This document shows positions 36,270 to 48,299 of a stretch of 64,000 bases of DNA, in pieces; positions within the stretch are counted from its first letter, which is position 1, and every line of letters begins with the position of its first letter. A model generated the notes under the pieces. That model made no database searches. It was not told the origin of the DNA and saw only the letters and a list, made by a program, of their open reading frames with translations. Origin of the DNA: Cranoglanis bouderius (lineage: Eukaryota; Chordata; Actinopteri; Siluriformes; Cranoglanididae); NCBI GenBank assembly GCA_023630585.1, contig CM042558.1:11541800-11605799 (forward strand). Reading direction: 5' to 3'. The translations under genes and the position numbers were made by a program.

Positions 36270-37760
36270 CATACTTTTTATACGTTTTGGTCGAGGGAGG
36301 TACAAAGCGAAGCGCCCACACAAGGCAAAGCAAATTATTTGCCAGGAAAGAAGTCGAAACTGTTGCGTTCAGTGCTGAGCGTTAGCCTGCTCTGTACTGC
36401 TTACATTTCCTCTTTTTTTCCTTCAGCTGCTGGATTGACGAAGAAGCAGCGTCCGTAGCTTTCGCTCTCGTGTGGGTGTGTGAGAGCGTTAATGCAGGAC
36501 GTTTCCGGGTTTTTTTTTTTTTTTTTAAATCCGTGAGTAGTGGCGGTCGAGCTCGAGCTTTATGCGTGTAAACGCCCAGCTTGTTGACCGGTGGGCTGAA
36601 GTTTAGTTTCCAGCGCACGCGCCGAGTAACTGCCACAGTGCTGCATTGAGAGCGCGTGTTGAAGCGTTGTAACATTACACTAAGACTCGGTTTTTATTAT
36701 TATTATTATTATTTTACACGTTTACTTATTGCATGAGGTGCTTTTAAAGCAAACAGGACTGCTTGTGTGTTCCTCGCTCCACCACCGCGCGGACAGAAGA
36801 GGCACATTACGCCTCTCGTGCACACTCGAGGAGGAGGAAAAGACTGCGATTTTTGACGGGATTTTATAAAAAGTCCGAGCCACTTTAAAGCACTGAAAAC
36901 AACCGGAGGAGGTGGTGGAGTCCCAGGAGTGTCGGCTTAGTTCTGCGTTTTCCCCAACGAAACAAACACCTAGGCTATAAAAGGTTAGTACATTTCGTTT
37001 TTTTCCATGTCTTTGTTGGTCCACAGGTGTGAGTGTTTACTGTGCGCGTGTGCGTTCATTCTACATCTCATGCACTATTAGTGTTATTTATGCATTTCTA
37101 AATTATTATGATCTTCTAACGAAACTGTTTTCAAACATACTGGTCACGTTGTTTCCCTGTCAGCCCATATTTAAAGCAAGCAACCATATCCGTCTTGTTT
37201 GTTGAGTGTTGAGCTCGTATGAACTATTTGGTTGGTGATTTTTGCACGGTATGTTCTTGTCTTCCCCAGAAGACAGATTGGATGCGGAAGTAGCCAAGCC
37301 ATGGAGCTTCCATAACATCTAAGACCTTCAGTAGATTATCACACAGACACACGCGGTGTTGTTTTCGTAATGCGTTAAAAAAAACAAAAAAAACAAACAA
37401 AAAAACAATTCGGTGCTTTATTTCACGTCGCATCATGACATGAAAACAGAGCACGCGAGCTGAAGTGTTTTTGCGGAGAATATAATGCTCGCGAGTGCGC
37501 GTGCACGCAAAAATCACTGTAATTAGACACCGGTGGCTTTAATTAACCAGGCGACTCAAAAGGCCGGGTTTAAAACGCAGGGATGAACGGGAGATTTTTT
37601 TTTTTTTTTTTCCTTCTCTCCTTCAGAATTAAAAGGCTCAGCTAATTAATCAGGGGCAAGCAGTCGGCGGCGCTCGAGCCGTGTGACGTCATGGCGCTAG
37701 TGCGCTAAGGGGGGAAACCCTGCGGTTTGTTCTTCAGCAGGGAAGAGACCTAGACTGAAC
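36270..37760. promoter_or_regulatory. CpG-rich promoter-like block
   Basis: CpG density is visibly higher than anywhere else in the window (for example GCGCACGCGCCGAG near 36,612, GCTCGCGAGTGCGCGTGCAC near 37,490, GGCGGCGCTCGAGCCG near 37,665). It is free of recognised transposons. TATA-like boxes on the plus strand lie at 36,865-36,872 (TATAAAAA) and 36,976-36,983 (TATAAAAG), and a perfect cAMP-response element TGACGTCA at 37,684-37,691. AAAGGTTAGT at 36,980-36,989 would serve as a 5' splice site if the sequence upstream is a non-coding first exon. Frames here (36,063-36,458; 36,382-36,675 and 36,722-37,024 on minus) have no domain. Orientation and gene identity cannot be told from the sequence. 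Confidence 0.5.
37684..37691. promoter_or_regulatory. cAMP-response element TGACGTCA
   Basis: Exact palindromic consensus for CREB/ATF binding, set in CpG-rich sequence. The match is certain; function is inferred from setting. Confidence 0.45.
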
Positions 37761-37764
37761 CCCA

Positions 37765-38185
37765 GGCGTCTCCTTACCGGATACATGGTGCACTACCTAG
37801 CGTGCTAAAGCCATTACTTCACACCCGACGCAGTGCACTTGTGTATGCAGTGTGGAGTATGTGAATGCACTGGGAATCGCGCCAGGACGAGGGTTATTAC
37901 TCCTCCTCAGCAAAACCCTATCCCAGTTTATAGTATAAACTCTGTTGTAGTATAAGCTCTACACATATATTGTGATCTCTGATCATTTGTGCCATTTTGA
38001 AGTGCCTCTCAAAGTGCCTCAAAATTGCAGTTTCACATCCCTTTGTCGCTTTATGGACACCAGCATGATGTACAAAATATATCAAAAATGGTTTTGGAGA
38101 TATTCTCGTTTGAATTGTTGCACATTGAATAATTCCTGTACTAGTCTCATGATTGTTCAATGAAATACTCTCCAGAACTTACAAT
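37765..38185. other. Non-coding stretch downstream of the CpG block
   Basis: Overlapping opposite-strand frames at 37,918-38,163 have no recognised domain. GTGCACTACCTAGCGTGCTA near 37,788 may come from an old dispersed repeat. Confidence 0.3.
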
Positions 38186-38189
38186 ATAC

Positions 38190-38651
38190 CATCACACCCA
38201 TGTGTGGTTCCTCCGGAAAAAATGGAAGCACACAACTGTCTAGAAAGTCCTTCTATGCTCTAGCATTAAGATTTCCCATCACTGGAAATAAGACGCCCAG
38301 ACATGTTTCAGTACGATAGTTGCACAACGTGAGATCCATGAAGACATGGTTTGCCAAGGTTTGTGTGAAGATCTTGAGTGGTCTGCACAGAACCCTGACC
38401 TCAACCCCACTGAAAACCTCTGGGATGAATTGAGATGATGGCTGTGGACCAGGCATCAGTGCCCAACCTCTTGTGTTCTTGAGGCTGAATGCGCACATAT
38501 CCACACAGCCATGGTCCAAAATGTAGTAGAAAGCCTTCCCAGAAGAGTGGAGGCTGTTAAAGCAGCAAAGGGGGAACAACTCAACATTAATTGTTTTGGA
38601 ATGGGAGGGTAAATACTCAGTTCTCCACCTCCTTTTGGCTAGACAGTGTAT
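38190..38651 (+). pseudogene. Tc1/mariner-like relic, family F, C-terminal half
   Basis: The plus strand reads QNPDLNPTENLWDELR at about 38,391 (third catalytic residue, usual PDLNPIENLWDE), then MVQNVVESLPRRVEAVKAAK, the usual C-terminal helix pattern. A right terminal sequence CTCCTTTTGGCTAGACAGTG follows at 38,628. Upstream, fragments such as HEDMVCQGLCEDLEWSA remain, with stops between. The N-terminal DNA-binding part and the left inverted repeat were not found. The minus-strand 158-codon frame over the same bases is a shadow. Confidence 0.75.
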
Positions 38652-38689
38652 ATATTGGTTTAATATAGCAGCAAACATGGTTCGATGGG

Positions 38690-38708
38690 TTTTTTTTTTT
38701 TTTTTTTT
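38690..38708. repeat. Poly(T) run
   Basis: 19 T following the family F relic. Confidence 0.9.
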
Positions 38709-38709
38709 G

Positions 38710-41320
38710 TGCTGTGTGTCTTCCTGCACACTATTCCCATTTACAACTATTCATTGGTTGAGAATAAATGGTTAGATTTTATTCATTTTGAAGAGGGTGG
38801 AATATGTAAAATTTGGCCGTTATATGACCGGCACTTTTCGGAGGAGTTTTTTTTACCAATTCGATGCTGTCCAGTGCTGGGTCAGACTGATTGAGAACAT
38901 GATTCTGTCTTTATATATAGGGCCTCTCAATCAGTAGGAGTAAGTAATATCATTTTTATCAAGTAGTGTAATATTTAGAATAATAAGTCTACTGTTGCTT
39001 CCTGGTGATGATCCTGTGACTCTTCAGCACCATCGGCGCTGATGGTCGACCTCGACAGGGTCGTTAGGTATGGCATTACTCCAAAACCCACAGCATCTGA
39101 TCATCTAGGATATCGTCCTTGTTAAATCTGACCGGCTTGGATGAGGGCAGTGGTATGAAATCCTCCACACTTGTTAAAACATTTTGCTATTCTCTATGTA
39201 TAGCTGTTTCATCAAATGACTGACAGGTTTTTCAGTAGGCGGTGTGGCACATCCCAAATACTGCTGGCTTGAGTCAAAATCGGTCAAGCACTTCAACACG
39301 ATATTAATCTGGTTTACTCTTTCAAAAAGGAATGTGTAAACATACAGGATCATATCACGGTTCTCATGCCATTTCATAGTGACTTTAAGGCACCATAATA
39401 CAGTAGACTGTTTATAAAATATAAACAGTATAAAGTCAGTGTAAAATCGATCAGAAAACCAGAAATGCTCAATATTTTGAGAAATGCCTCTGTAATATTC
39501 TTTTAAATAGGGATATGAATGCACATTTCATGAAAACGGGTCATAGAGAAACAGATTTTTGGTTCTAAACAATGAAAAAAATGAATTTTTTTTTTGGAAA
39601 AACAGGTAAATGGAAGTGTGGTTTATAAAAGAAACTGACATGTCATAATGAAACATAACTTGATATAGCACGTCACAAATTTTTCAGGGATATTTGACAT
39701 GATGTGATCAGCTACCACCAAGTGGTGGTAAGTAGTTTAAGAGTAGACATGTTATACATGCAATTTATCCTTCAGATCAAAAAATGACAGATCAACTGAT
39801 TAGATATTATGTTTCATATGCCATGGCAAAAGATTCAGAGAGTCAGTTTGATGTCAGTATCAGGTATATTATACTATAATATATATCATTATAATATATT
39901 ATAATTTTGTTTGAATTATGGAAAAGTTTTTGGGAGAAACTGCAGATATTTTCTCACAATATCATAAGCTTCCAGTGGGGTCTAATATATTAAATTAATG
40001 CATGTCCAGGTTTCCATGAGTAAGCCTGTCTGGTTTGTGAGCAGCTGGCTCAGAGCAGTCAGGCCGTGGGTCATGTTACATTCCCTTACATCGTGAAACA
40101 AATCTCCTCAGTAAATGGCATGAGTTGTGTGGTCTGTACTAAAATGAATTGCAGGATCCCTTTTCCTGACTGGTTGTTTATCATTACACACTCACAGAGT
40201 CCTCTTGTGTAAGATCCTGCTTTTTTTATATAAATTTTTTTAGCATGTTTACTCTTTATTGCAGCCAGGTTGTACATAATTTCAGTAGCTGCATTAATGG
40301 TTGTATGAGAGGACATTACAAGATATTTATAGGTAAAAAAATATTTTGTGTGCTTTTGCTTGTGCCAGGTTTTAATTGTAATGATTGGGACCATACAAAT
40401 CTTTTCATGTGAGCTAATCAAAAGGAGTGAATTAACTGAATTCAGTCCAATGTGTCATCTAGCCAGTGATATAGAAATGTTATCATATAAGCTAGTTTCA
40501 GGTCCTTTTTCTTTTAATGGCTATTCATTATAAATATTCCAGTTTCAGCTATTGATTAAAGTAAATACTGATATAAAAAAGACACAGAGATGCAAAAATG
40601 CATGGTTTTTTTTTTTGTTGTTGTTGTTTTTTTTTTTGTTTTTTTTTGTTAAGGAAATTCTGACTGGTGACCCACTCAAACCTTCCATTACAGAATGGAA
40701 TTTTGCATCACAAAACTTTCTTGCACAATCATAGGACATGTGTTGCTAAAATAGGACCTTTCCTCTTTTGAAAGCAGACTAATTGGGAACTTTCATGCCA
40801 ATCCTTGCATCTGCAGACATGCTCATCTGACTTCCTCTGTCTTGGAAAAAAATTGCAGTTGCAGCACAATCATTCAGTGCATGCCCAGTCATCTGAGTGA
40901 TTAATAGAAGGGACCTGTGAGTAAACCTACTCTTTAGGGCTGCAATTATTGTGAGTTTACTGAATCAGCTACCACTTTGATTAATCAGTTAATTGGGTCA
41001 TGTAACTAAGATGACAAAACCAACAAACAAAAATAAAACAACATATATGTACAACATTGCGTTTTATTATACTGAGCAAAGTTCTTATGTAATTACAAAC
41101 TTCATGCTATAAATTGTATGCATGCAAAAGGTTTAACTTTCTTTTTATATAAACCTTTAAAATAACCTAGCAAGTTTCGAAATCTCCGAATGACCTCTCT
41201 GCCTGGCTTTTAGACATGAAACAGTAGAATAAAAAAATAACTTGTGTTATAATTTATAATTGTACTGCTGATTAAATGAAACAGAGTAATGTAGGTCTAG
41301 GCTAGTTTTTATCATCAGTC
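38710..41320. other. Non-coding stretch
   Basis: No element boundaries seen. T-rich tracts at 40,606-40,650. A block near 40,935 (TAGGGCTGCAATTATTG ... GATTAATCAGTTAATTG) resembles ends of an AT-rich fish repeat. Frames of 111-116 codons at 39,174-39,524 and 40,086-40,421 on the minus strand carry no domain. Confidence 0.35.
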
Positions 41321-41324
41321 ATTA

Positions 41325-41446
41325 TTCATTCTTTTATCTCCAGTAAATGCTTTCTCATGGTCATTGTCATGGTGGATCCAGAGACTATCCCAGTAAAGCT
41401 GGGCGTTGCACCTCAGCTAGGACACCAGTAAATCACAGAGCATAGT
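41325..41446 (-). repeat. SINE-type repeat 3' portion, minus strand
   Basis: ATTCATTCTTTTATCTCCAG, GGTGGATCCAGAGACTATCC and AGGACACCAGTAAATCACAG are the antisense tail of the family. Confidence 0.65.
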
Positions 41447-41554
41447 CATAGTTGGCTTTGATATTGAATATGAATTCAAAAACACAAACAGCATATCAGG
41501 AAAGTTATTTATGCATAATTTCTTTGCTTGTTCTCTCCATGTCCACATTGGTTT

Positions 41555-41785
41555 CCTCTGGGTTCTCAGGTCTCCTCCTACCTCCCAAAAACATGCCAGT
41601 AGGTGGATTGGTTCAGATAAATTGCCCGTAGGTGTGAATGAACATGTGACCGTGTGTGTGCATGGTGCCCTGCAGTGTACTGGTGTCCCATCTAGGGCGT
41701 ATTCCTGCCAAAAGTGTAAAGGCATAAGCTCCAAATACACCATGACCCTGACCAGCATAAAGCAGTTGCTGAAACTGAGTTAAAG
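41555..41785 (+). repeat. SINE-type repeat 3' portion, plus strand
   Basis: CCTCTGGGTTCTCAGGTCTC, CAAAAACATGCCAGTAGGTG, ATAAATTGCCCGTAGGTGTG, GGTGCCCTGCAGTGTACTGG and AGCATAAAGCAGTTGCTGAA follow the family order. With the minus half at 41,325 it forms an inverted pair. Confidence 0.75.
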
Positions 41786-41789
41786 TGGT

Positions 41790-42733
41790 TCAGTCGTCTT
41801 TTCTTTCATCCCCATAACACACCCATGGAAACACAGTTCTATGGTGTAGGGCATTCCCTTCGTGCACAATTCAAATAATTTGCTGATTAAATAAGGTCAA
41901 ATAATTTGAATAAGCAATAACTCTGTAATGCAGTAATACCTTGTTGGCAGCTAGTTCGTTCTACTAGCTTAATTCCTGATCTGTGCTTGACATGTGAACA
42001 CTAGCATGACGGAGCATGCCAAAAATGACATAATCATGGTTGTCTCCATGTACTTTATTGCCTTGTGGCTGTCTTACAGTGTCGGGAACGTGAAAAGATT
42101 TGTAACCACACAAAAATGCGGACAGCACAGAACAAGATCTGAATATTTTAGAGTTGGTGGCATGTGTAGAGATGAATGTGGCAACGTGCAAAAATATTTC
42201 AAATCATGTGCATCATTGAAGGCTTCTCCTTTGCTCCCATCCATTTTGTAGCAATGTCTTGTATCAATCACCGTTTCCCCCTTAGAGGTAGCAACATATG
42301 CAACAAGTTTTGCTTGTGCAGGATCAACACATCACACAAACTATTTACTGATTTAAAAAAAAAAAAAGTAGTTGTAGTTCAAATGCCACCTATTGAATGG
42401 GGACCTACTGAATAGGGGGTTATCATTGAGCTACATAAATTACTGGAAATTGAGTATAAAATGCTTTCTTTATATATTGCAGGCACTTTGTGCTCCTTCT
42501 GGGTTGCACAATAAGCCAGCAGCTAATGCTGTATAGCACGATGAAAACCTTCCTCATAACTAGGGATGCGTCAGTTACAATTGTATTCCACTTCTGCAAA
42601 TGGGCTTGTGCACCATCATTGTGTCGATGCCTGATTTTGACAAATTGCATATTTGCATACAATGACAAATTTTAGCCATCTGCTTTCAGGCTCTAACTTG
42701 ATGTGACAAAATTAGCTTCTTTGTTACAACTAA
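41790..42733. other. Non-coding stretch with overlapping frames
   Basis: Several overlapping frames of 61-85 codons on both strands (41,964-42,675) show no domain. The sequence may be an unrecognised old element. Confidence 0.3.
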
Positions 42734-42860
42734 AGACTGCTGCTAGCTAGGTATCATGCTTGCGGTTGGATTTACACATGAGAACTTTGAGTAAATGAGA
42801 GGGTTGCTAGTAAGTAAATGAGGATGAGTAAACAAGAGCATGCTAACTAGTTAGCAGTCT
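42734..42860. mobile_element. Palindrome-ended unit, copy 1
   Basis: The left end AGACTGCTGCTAGCTAG and the right end CTAACTAGTTAGCAGTCT are inverted repeats. The interior shares GAGAACTTTGAGTAAA and AGTAAGTAAAT with the unit at 42,991. Length is 127 bp. It looks like a small MITE. No target duplication was established. Confidence 0.6.
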
Positions 42861-42990
42861 TCACGTCGTCAGTGACTGATAGTGGCAAACTGTGCATATT
42901 CAGTGTTAGCCATGTGTTTTTAAGCGCTAACCAATTTTCAGGCACTAATGCAACCTTTACAACCAGGCACATTCCGAATGATAAGGCTCC

Positions 42991-43138
42991 AGACTGCAGC
43001 TAGCTAGTTAGCCTGCTGTCAGTTGTTTTTGCTGATGAGAACTTTGAGTAAAACGAAGAGGACTCTGTAAGTAAGTAAATTAAGGTGAATAAATGTGAGT
43101 AAATGAGGGCATGCCAGCTAGCTAGCTAGCAGCAGTCT
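42991..43138. mobile_element. Palindrome-ended unit, copy 2
   Basis: The left end AGACTGCAGCTAGCTAGTTA and the right end GCTAGCTAGCTAGCAGCAGT + CT are inverted repeats. The interior matches copy 1 (GATGAGAACTTTGAGTAAA, GAGTAAATGAGGGCATGC) with a ~20-bp length difference. Both copies lie in the same orientation. Confidence 0.6.
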
Positions 43139-43139
43139 G

Positions 43140-44960
43140 ATAAGACGGCATGAAACATTCAGAATATGTGCGGTCTTAAGGCTAATTTTGCTAGCTTGAT
43201 TTAGAGAGATAGCTAGATCTGAACATTATGGTGTACAATTTTTGAAAAGAAAAGAATGTACAAATTTCTAGCATTTTCATGTGGTCTTTCTGAGTGTTAC
43301 GATTTTGTTCCTTGTTCTCAATGGGCTGTTGACAGGTAGCAAGTTAGGGAGCTTGGGGCTTGAATTTGTGATGAGCTGAATTGATCATTCTCAGCATATC
43401 AGCTACGGGCACATGGTAGTGATTAGTGAGTGTTGTTGGTGGTACGAGTGTAACGGAGATTTTAAACACCTCAGCGTCACCTAAATGATATGTCGTCAAG
43501 TCGATGGTAAGTAATTTTGCTCATATAATGTGAACTATATGGCAGGTTTATCTAATAAATCATTTAGGGTAAAAGGCAAGTGTATATTCTTGTCGTACTG
43601 TGAACAACCATAAATATTAGATTTCAGTATTCAGATGGCACACATCGTTTTCTAAACGGTTATTTTTCATGTGGCGATATGGAAATATAAAATTTTGACT
43701 TGTATCAATGTTTGTAAGTCTGTTTATGATTTGAATTTAAATTTTGTATTTTATTTATTTATTAAAAAAAAAAAAAAAAAAAGCTGCATAAGAATTATGC
43801 AGGTTGAATCCATGATTCCCTCATAGTGATTTCTTGATATGTTACTAATAGACCACGTAATTTGATGTATAATGCAATCATGGTACATTAGTGTGTACAT
43901 TGCATACTCGGAAACGGAACATGGCTTGACTAACACATCATCAACAATAAATATCATAAATATCAGCCAAACCTAATGTACAACTAAAAAGTGGTGATTT
44001 CTAGCAATTTGTTGAGATGGCTCCCATTATTTCATATCATTAGTTTCTAGGAGTGGAATGTGATTTAATGAAGTGTGTCATTAAAGGGCAAGAAATCATC
44101 ATGAACTACTGCCAAAGCAGTATTTATCATCAATGTGTGATTTTCAATTATGCAAAAAAAAAAAAAATAATAATAATTTCTGAGTTGACCTTTTTTTTTT
44201 TTTAATGCCTTTCATCGACATGTTGGCCTATTTTCACTTGGCCAAATGGTTTCCTATATTACCCAGAAAAAACACCCAAAATAAGGTTCCAAACTTCATT
44301 GTTCATGCTAATGACACCATCAGTACCATTGTGCCTGTAATCTCATAGCTCACTACCTAACTGTGCGTCGTATAGCTGCATTGCATTCTGGAACTGCAGT
44401 CCAGCGGTTTGCCGTCTATAGTAGGTCTGCACAGGGTTGCTCATGAATATGACGTTGGATGTTGCTGGAAAATGTCGAGTGAGAAAAGAAGTGCTTGCCC
44501 TTGTTTTTAGGAAACCTGATTGTAAATACATCAACCAAGAAGTTGGCACCTGAATCACTAAACACATCACACAATATTATTGTGTGTTTCAGGGTGGAGT
44601 TTTCCTACAATTGCACTCAATATGTGCATTCTCATTAATGTTTTTTTTTTTTATTTTTTATTTTTTTTTATAAAATCAAAACCAGTTTATTGGTCATGCT
44701 TTCAATACTTAATAGCTCCCAGCCGCCCCCCGCCCCCCGAGATATTAAGCATATGGTTTAAACTAGTTCTGCAGCTTCTGTTAAATCAAAAAGCCTCTCC
44801 CAGCATGTGCGTGCACAAGTGTCGTACACTTTACATAATCCTGTGGGTGTGGATGTGGTGTGTGTACAAAGCATAACCAAGAAATTTTCATTCCTAGTGC
44901 GAACTCAAGCCGAGCACTACAGTTTATTATCGAACATATTAAACTGCGTTCACTAGGCTA
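43140..44960. other. Non-coding stretch with homopolymer runs
   Basis: Poly(A) at 43,764-43,781 and 44,154-44,167, T-rich tracts at 44,188-44,203 and 44,640-44,670, and a C/G-rich island CCGCCCCCCGCCCCCCG near 44,725. No element recognised. Confidence 0.4.
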
Positions 44961-47230
44961 GCAACTGTTCCCTCTAATTAAGGGAGAGTGCCGTCTTCTG
45001 CTCCCTCCCCACCCAAAGTAGATGGAGTCCAGGAATTAGGAGGCTTGAGCCCTGTGAGCACGACTCTGTGCTGTGCCCGCAATCCATAAATGGTTCTGCG
45101 TCACACACAGAATGTGACCAGATGCACTTACGAGACTGCGCCGAATTGAATATTTCGTGGAGCTCGAGGTGGCTAGAATACACATGGAGTGAAGTGGTTG
45201 AGAGATGCATTTCAGCAGAATACATAAGAAAAAATGCAAATTTTAGTTTTAATAACTGCATGCAAATTTGTGGTGTTCCTGTTGTTGGGACCTTTAGTTG
45301 TTTTGTTTTTTTTCCCACAAAGCAGCATTTTCTTGGAGAAAATCCTGGAAAATGTGATCTCTTACACATTATTAACTTAAACTTAATGTCCTGTAATCTT
45401 CCACAAAGCAGTTCAGAGAAGCGTTTCCCCCAGACACTCGTGTTGCCTCGCCAGCAGGTGTGTCGCATGCGTTTCGTCACCTCCGTCCTTTTGTGCCCCT
45501 CCAGTTTGCCTTTAGTGCGAATATTAACACATTTGAAGAGGCCAACAGTTATTCCCAAGTCAAGGATGAATGTGTAATGATTAATGAGTTCAGCTGATTC
45601 TCAGCCCGCTCTCCTGTCTTTTCTCTAATAATGCAGCGTGTGAGCTTATGCTAATTGAGCTCTGCAAAGTGTCCGGAGAGTGTAACGAGCTGAGAATGAC
45701 TACACCTGGAGATTATCTCAAGGTACAAAAAAAAGCATTTGTAAGAAATTGCGTACTTTTTGTTCACTGTTGTGTTTTGGAACACATGGTGCATTTTCAC
45801 TCGGGTGGAAAGGATCATTTGGAGGATTTTTGAGAGCGTGGTGCCCACTGAGATGATGACAGAGGCCTGCCTGTGACAGATGCTTCCACTCGTTGGTCTG
45901 CTTCATTGTTTATGTGTTCCTCACGCAGCAAGCTTTGACACTCATGCTGTTATCAGGTGTGTCCGGGACAAATGGACTACGTTCTCCTTCTTTTCCATCT
46001 CCTGTATTAGGGATGGAACCAGTATTCAGAATGAACACAAAGGTCTTTTTTTCTTGTCTATTGTCAATAGTGTGCTCTAGTAGCCTGACCTAAACACTGC
46101 CTTATTAAGCTCCAAAATAAAACCAAATTTCTATATACCCACAATTCACAAAAGGAATAAGCTTTTATTTATAGATCCACAACTCCATATAGCTCACATA
46201 GACCATGCGCTGTGCACAGGGCAGCATATCTCTGCTTTTTGTTTTTCTTCATCAATATTAAATAAGAATCTTCGCAGGATGTCGGACGGGGGTTATAATG
46301 GAATGCTTTGATTAGCAGCAGCACTGCGGCCCAGCACCGTGGTAGATTCTGCTAGCATGTCGGCGAACTTTTCTGATCTTCCTGGAATGTAACAAACCCA
46401 AAAACTAAAGCAGGTCTGATTGAATATTATTAGGTGGCTGTTGTTGGCAGTAGTTCTCTTTTTTCTTCTTAGGATAAGATTCACATTTAATTGCGTCGTG
46501 TGCTCTGAAATGGAAATGGAATTATTTTCTCTCTCTTTTTTAAAAAAATCTTATCTCCACTTATATTGTTTGCATGAATTTAAAATCTCAGAATGAAGTG
46601 TATTTGTAAGGATTGTGTGTTTTTATGTGTGCAAGTACTCAAGTGTGTATGTGTGTGTGAGCATTTGTGGGTGTATGTGGGATCCCCTTGAGCCTTTAGG
46701 ACAAGCTTCCAAGTCTTGCTTTGAATGTAATCAGAGTATAGCACATTGGCGTCTACTGAGAGGCTGGATAGGGGTGGGGTGAAAGTCACCCACTCACGGA
46801 GCTGAAAAGTACTAAACCCGGCAGTCAGTCTGCAGCAGCACAGGACTGATGATGTTTATAGAAGCACGCCTTTAGAAAAATAAGAGTACAGATATTTTTG
46901 TAAAACTCTGGTACGTGGAATGCATCTCATAATAATTAATGTAGCGTTAAAGAAAGCAGATCTGTAAAATAGAAGACTTTTATTATTTTAAAAGTGACTC
47001 TGCTAACTCAAATAAGTGAGTAAAAGCAAACTCAAAATTAAAGAATGTTTATTAAAATAGTGATAAATGGAAAATTAGTTGTAACAACGCAATGACACCG
47101 AAAAATGTAAAGAAACGCCACACTTGGGTGGTTGGCAGTATGGCAAAAATGTTACATTATGATACTTTAAGGCATTTCTGTGATTCACAGTATTATGTAT
47201 CATGACATTTAGACTTGCTAACAAGTTCCC
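44961..47230. other. Unique stretch, candidate conserved non-coding sequence
   Basis: No mobile element recognised from 44,961 to about 46,500. Stop-poor frames overlap on opposite strands at 44,974-45,577 (194 codons minus, 169 codons plus). Neither reads like a protein: no domain, and both strands are equally open. Motifs such as CCTCTAATTAAGGGAGAG and GCTTATGCTAATTGAGCTCT suit homeodomain-bound conserved elements, but that is inference. Confidence 0.35.
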
Positions 47231-47232
47231 AT

Positions 47233-47351
<119 letters not shown>

Positions 47352-47510
47352 CAGAAAAGTGGGGACACTGAAAAAAGTCTGCACAAACATTTACTGTCCT
47401 ACAATTTTAAAGTCTTAACCTAATCAGCTGCTTCCAATCAGAGTAATTATTATAAAATATACTGACTACATTATCTCAGAAAACTATATCTGTGACATAC
47501 AACACTTGTT

Positions 47511-47596
47511 GGGATGTGCTGTTATAGGAGAATAATCAGTGACTAGGTGGGGTGCTGTGGCTCCAGGTTGATTATTTTCCTGTAACAGCACATCCT
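47511..47596. repeat. Snap-back inverted repeat, 28-bp arms
   Basis: Arms 47,511-47,538 (GGGATGTGCTGTTATAGGAG...) and 47,569-47,596 pair at 25 of 28 positions, with a 30-base loop. It belongs with the similar hairpin at 14,844. Confidence 0.75.
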
Positions 47597-47768
47597 GATG
47601 TATTTTATTCCTCTTACACCACAGCAGTTTGCCAAGTTTTTTTTTAAATTAAAGAATGATGTGCCTTACTTTTTCTGTTTATAGTTCTTTTTAATGTTCC
47701 TTTTATCACTTACATTACAGCAACTACAAAATTTGTGTTGGAAAGGTTAGTTACAGTTTTCTCTGAGT

Positions 47769-48296
47769 TGTGTCCCAAATGACATACTATACACTATGTA
47801 CTTACACTTTTCACTGTGTACTCTACCGTCTAGTGTATGAATTTTAGAAGGGTAGTATCGTCTCAAATGGAACACTAAAGTTTTTTTTTACTAACCGGAA
47901 ATATAAGCCGTTTCCCAGTCGATGGCACATGACGTCAAACGCACGTAATGCGACTCCTCTAGCTTTAGCAGAATACCCAGAGTCAATGAAAATGAATTTT
48001 GCTACTTCACACACTCCCCCCCCCCCCCCTCCTTTTTTTTAAATTCTGAGCAAATTTGAGCCAGTGTCAGCGCCTGGTAGCCCCTCCCCTCTTCTGCTAC
48101 GTAAGCAAAGCTGCGACCGTTGAGTGCATGAAGTGTCCCAACATTCCACACTTCATTTTATTGGTTGAATAAATACATCATACGGGTACTTGAAGTGCAC
48201 TTCCTGTTGGAATTTTCAGTGTGAGCACACTACTCGCACTATTTATACTGCAAAATGGCATAGAATAGAGTGTAAGTATGCGATTTGGGACGCACC
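47769..48296. mobile_element. MITE with TGTCCCAAAT...ATTTGGGACG ends
   Basis: The left end TGTGTCCCAAATGACATACT and the right end (reverse complement TGCGTCCCAAATCGCATACT) form imperfect inverted repeats. The subterminal ACTATACACTATGTACTTAC matches the antisense of AGTGTAAGTATG only loosely. Length is about 528 bp. No coding frame. A C14 run (48,016-48,029) lies inside. Superfamily not determined. Confidence 0.65.
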
Positions 48297-48299
48297 TTC

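Noticed and set aside
36063..36458. 131-codon plus frame in the CpG-rich block
   Set aside because: Low-complexity Ser/Leu content, no domain, and an overlapping 96-codon frame of equal quality in another frame.
36976..36989. Firm exon 1 call ending at AAAG|GTTAGT
   Set aside because: The same bases also form a TATAAAAG box. Without a transcript the two readings cannot be separated, so only a possibility is recorded.
38253..38729. 158-codon minus frame
   Set aside because: Antisense of the family F transposase relic, whose plus strand shows PDLNPTENLWDE.
44974..45558. 194-codon minus frame as a possible gene
   Set aside because: The plus strand is equally open, there is no domain, signal peptide or repeat structure, and no splice context was convincing.
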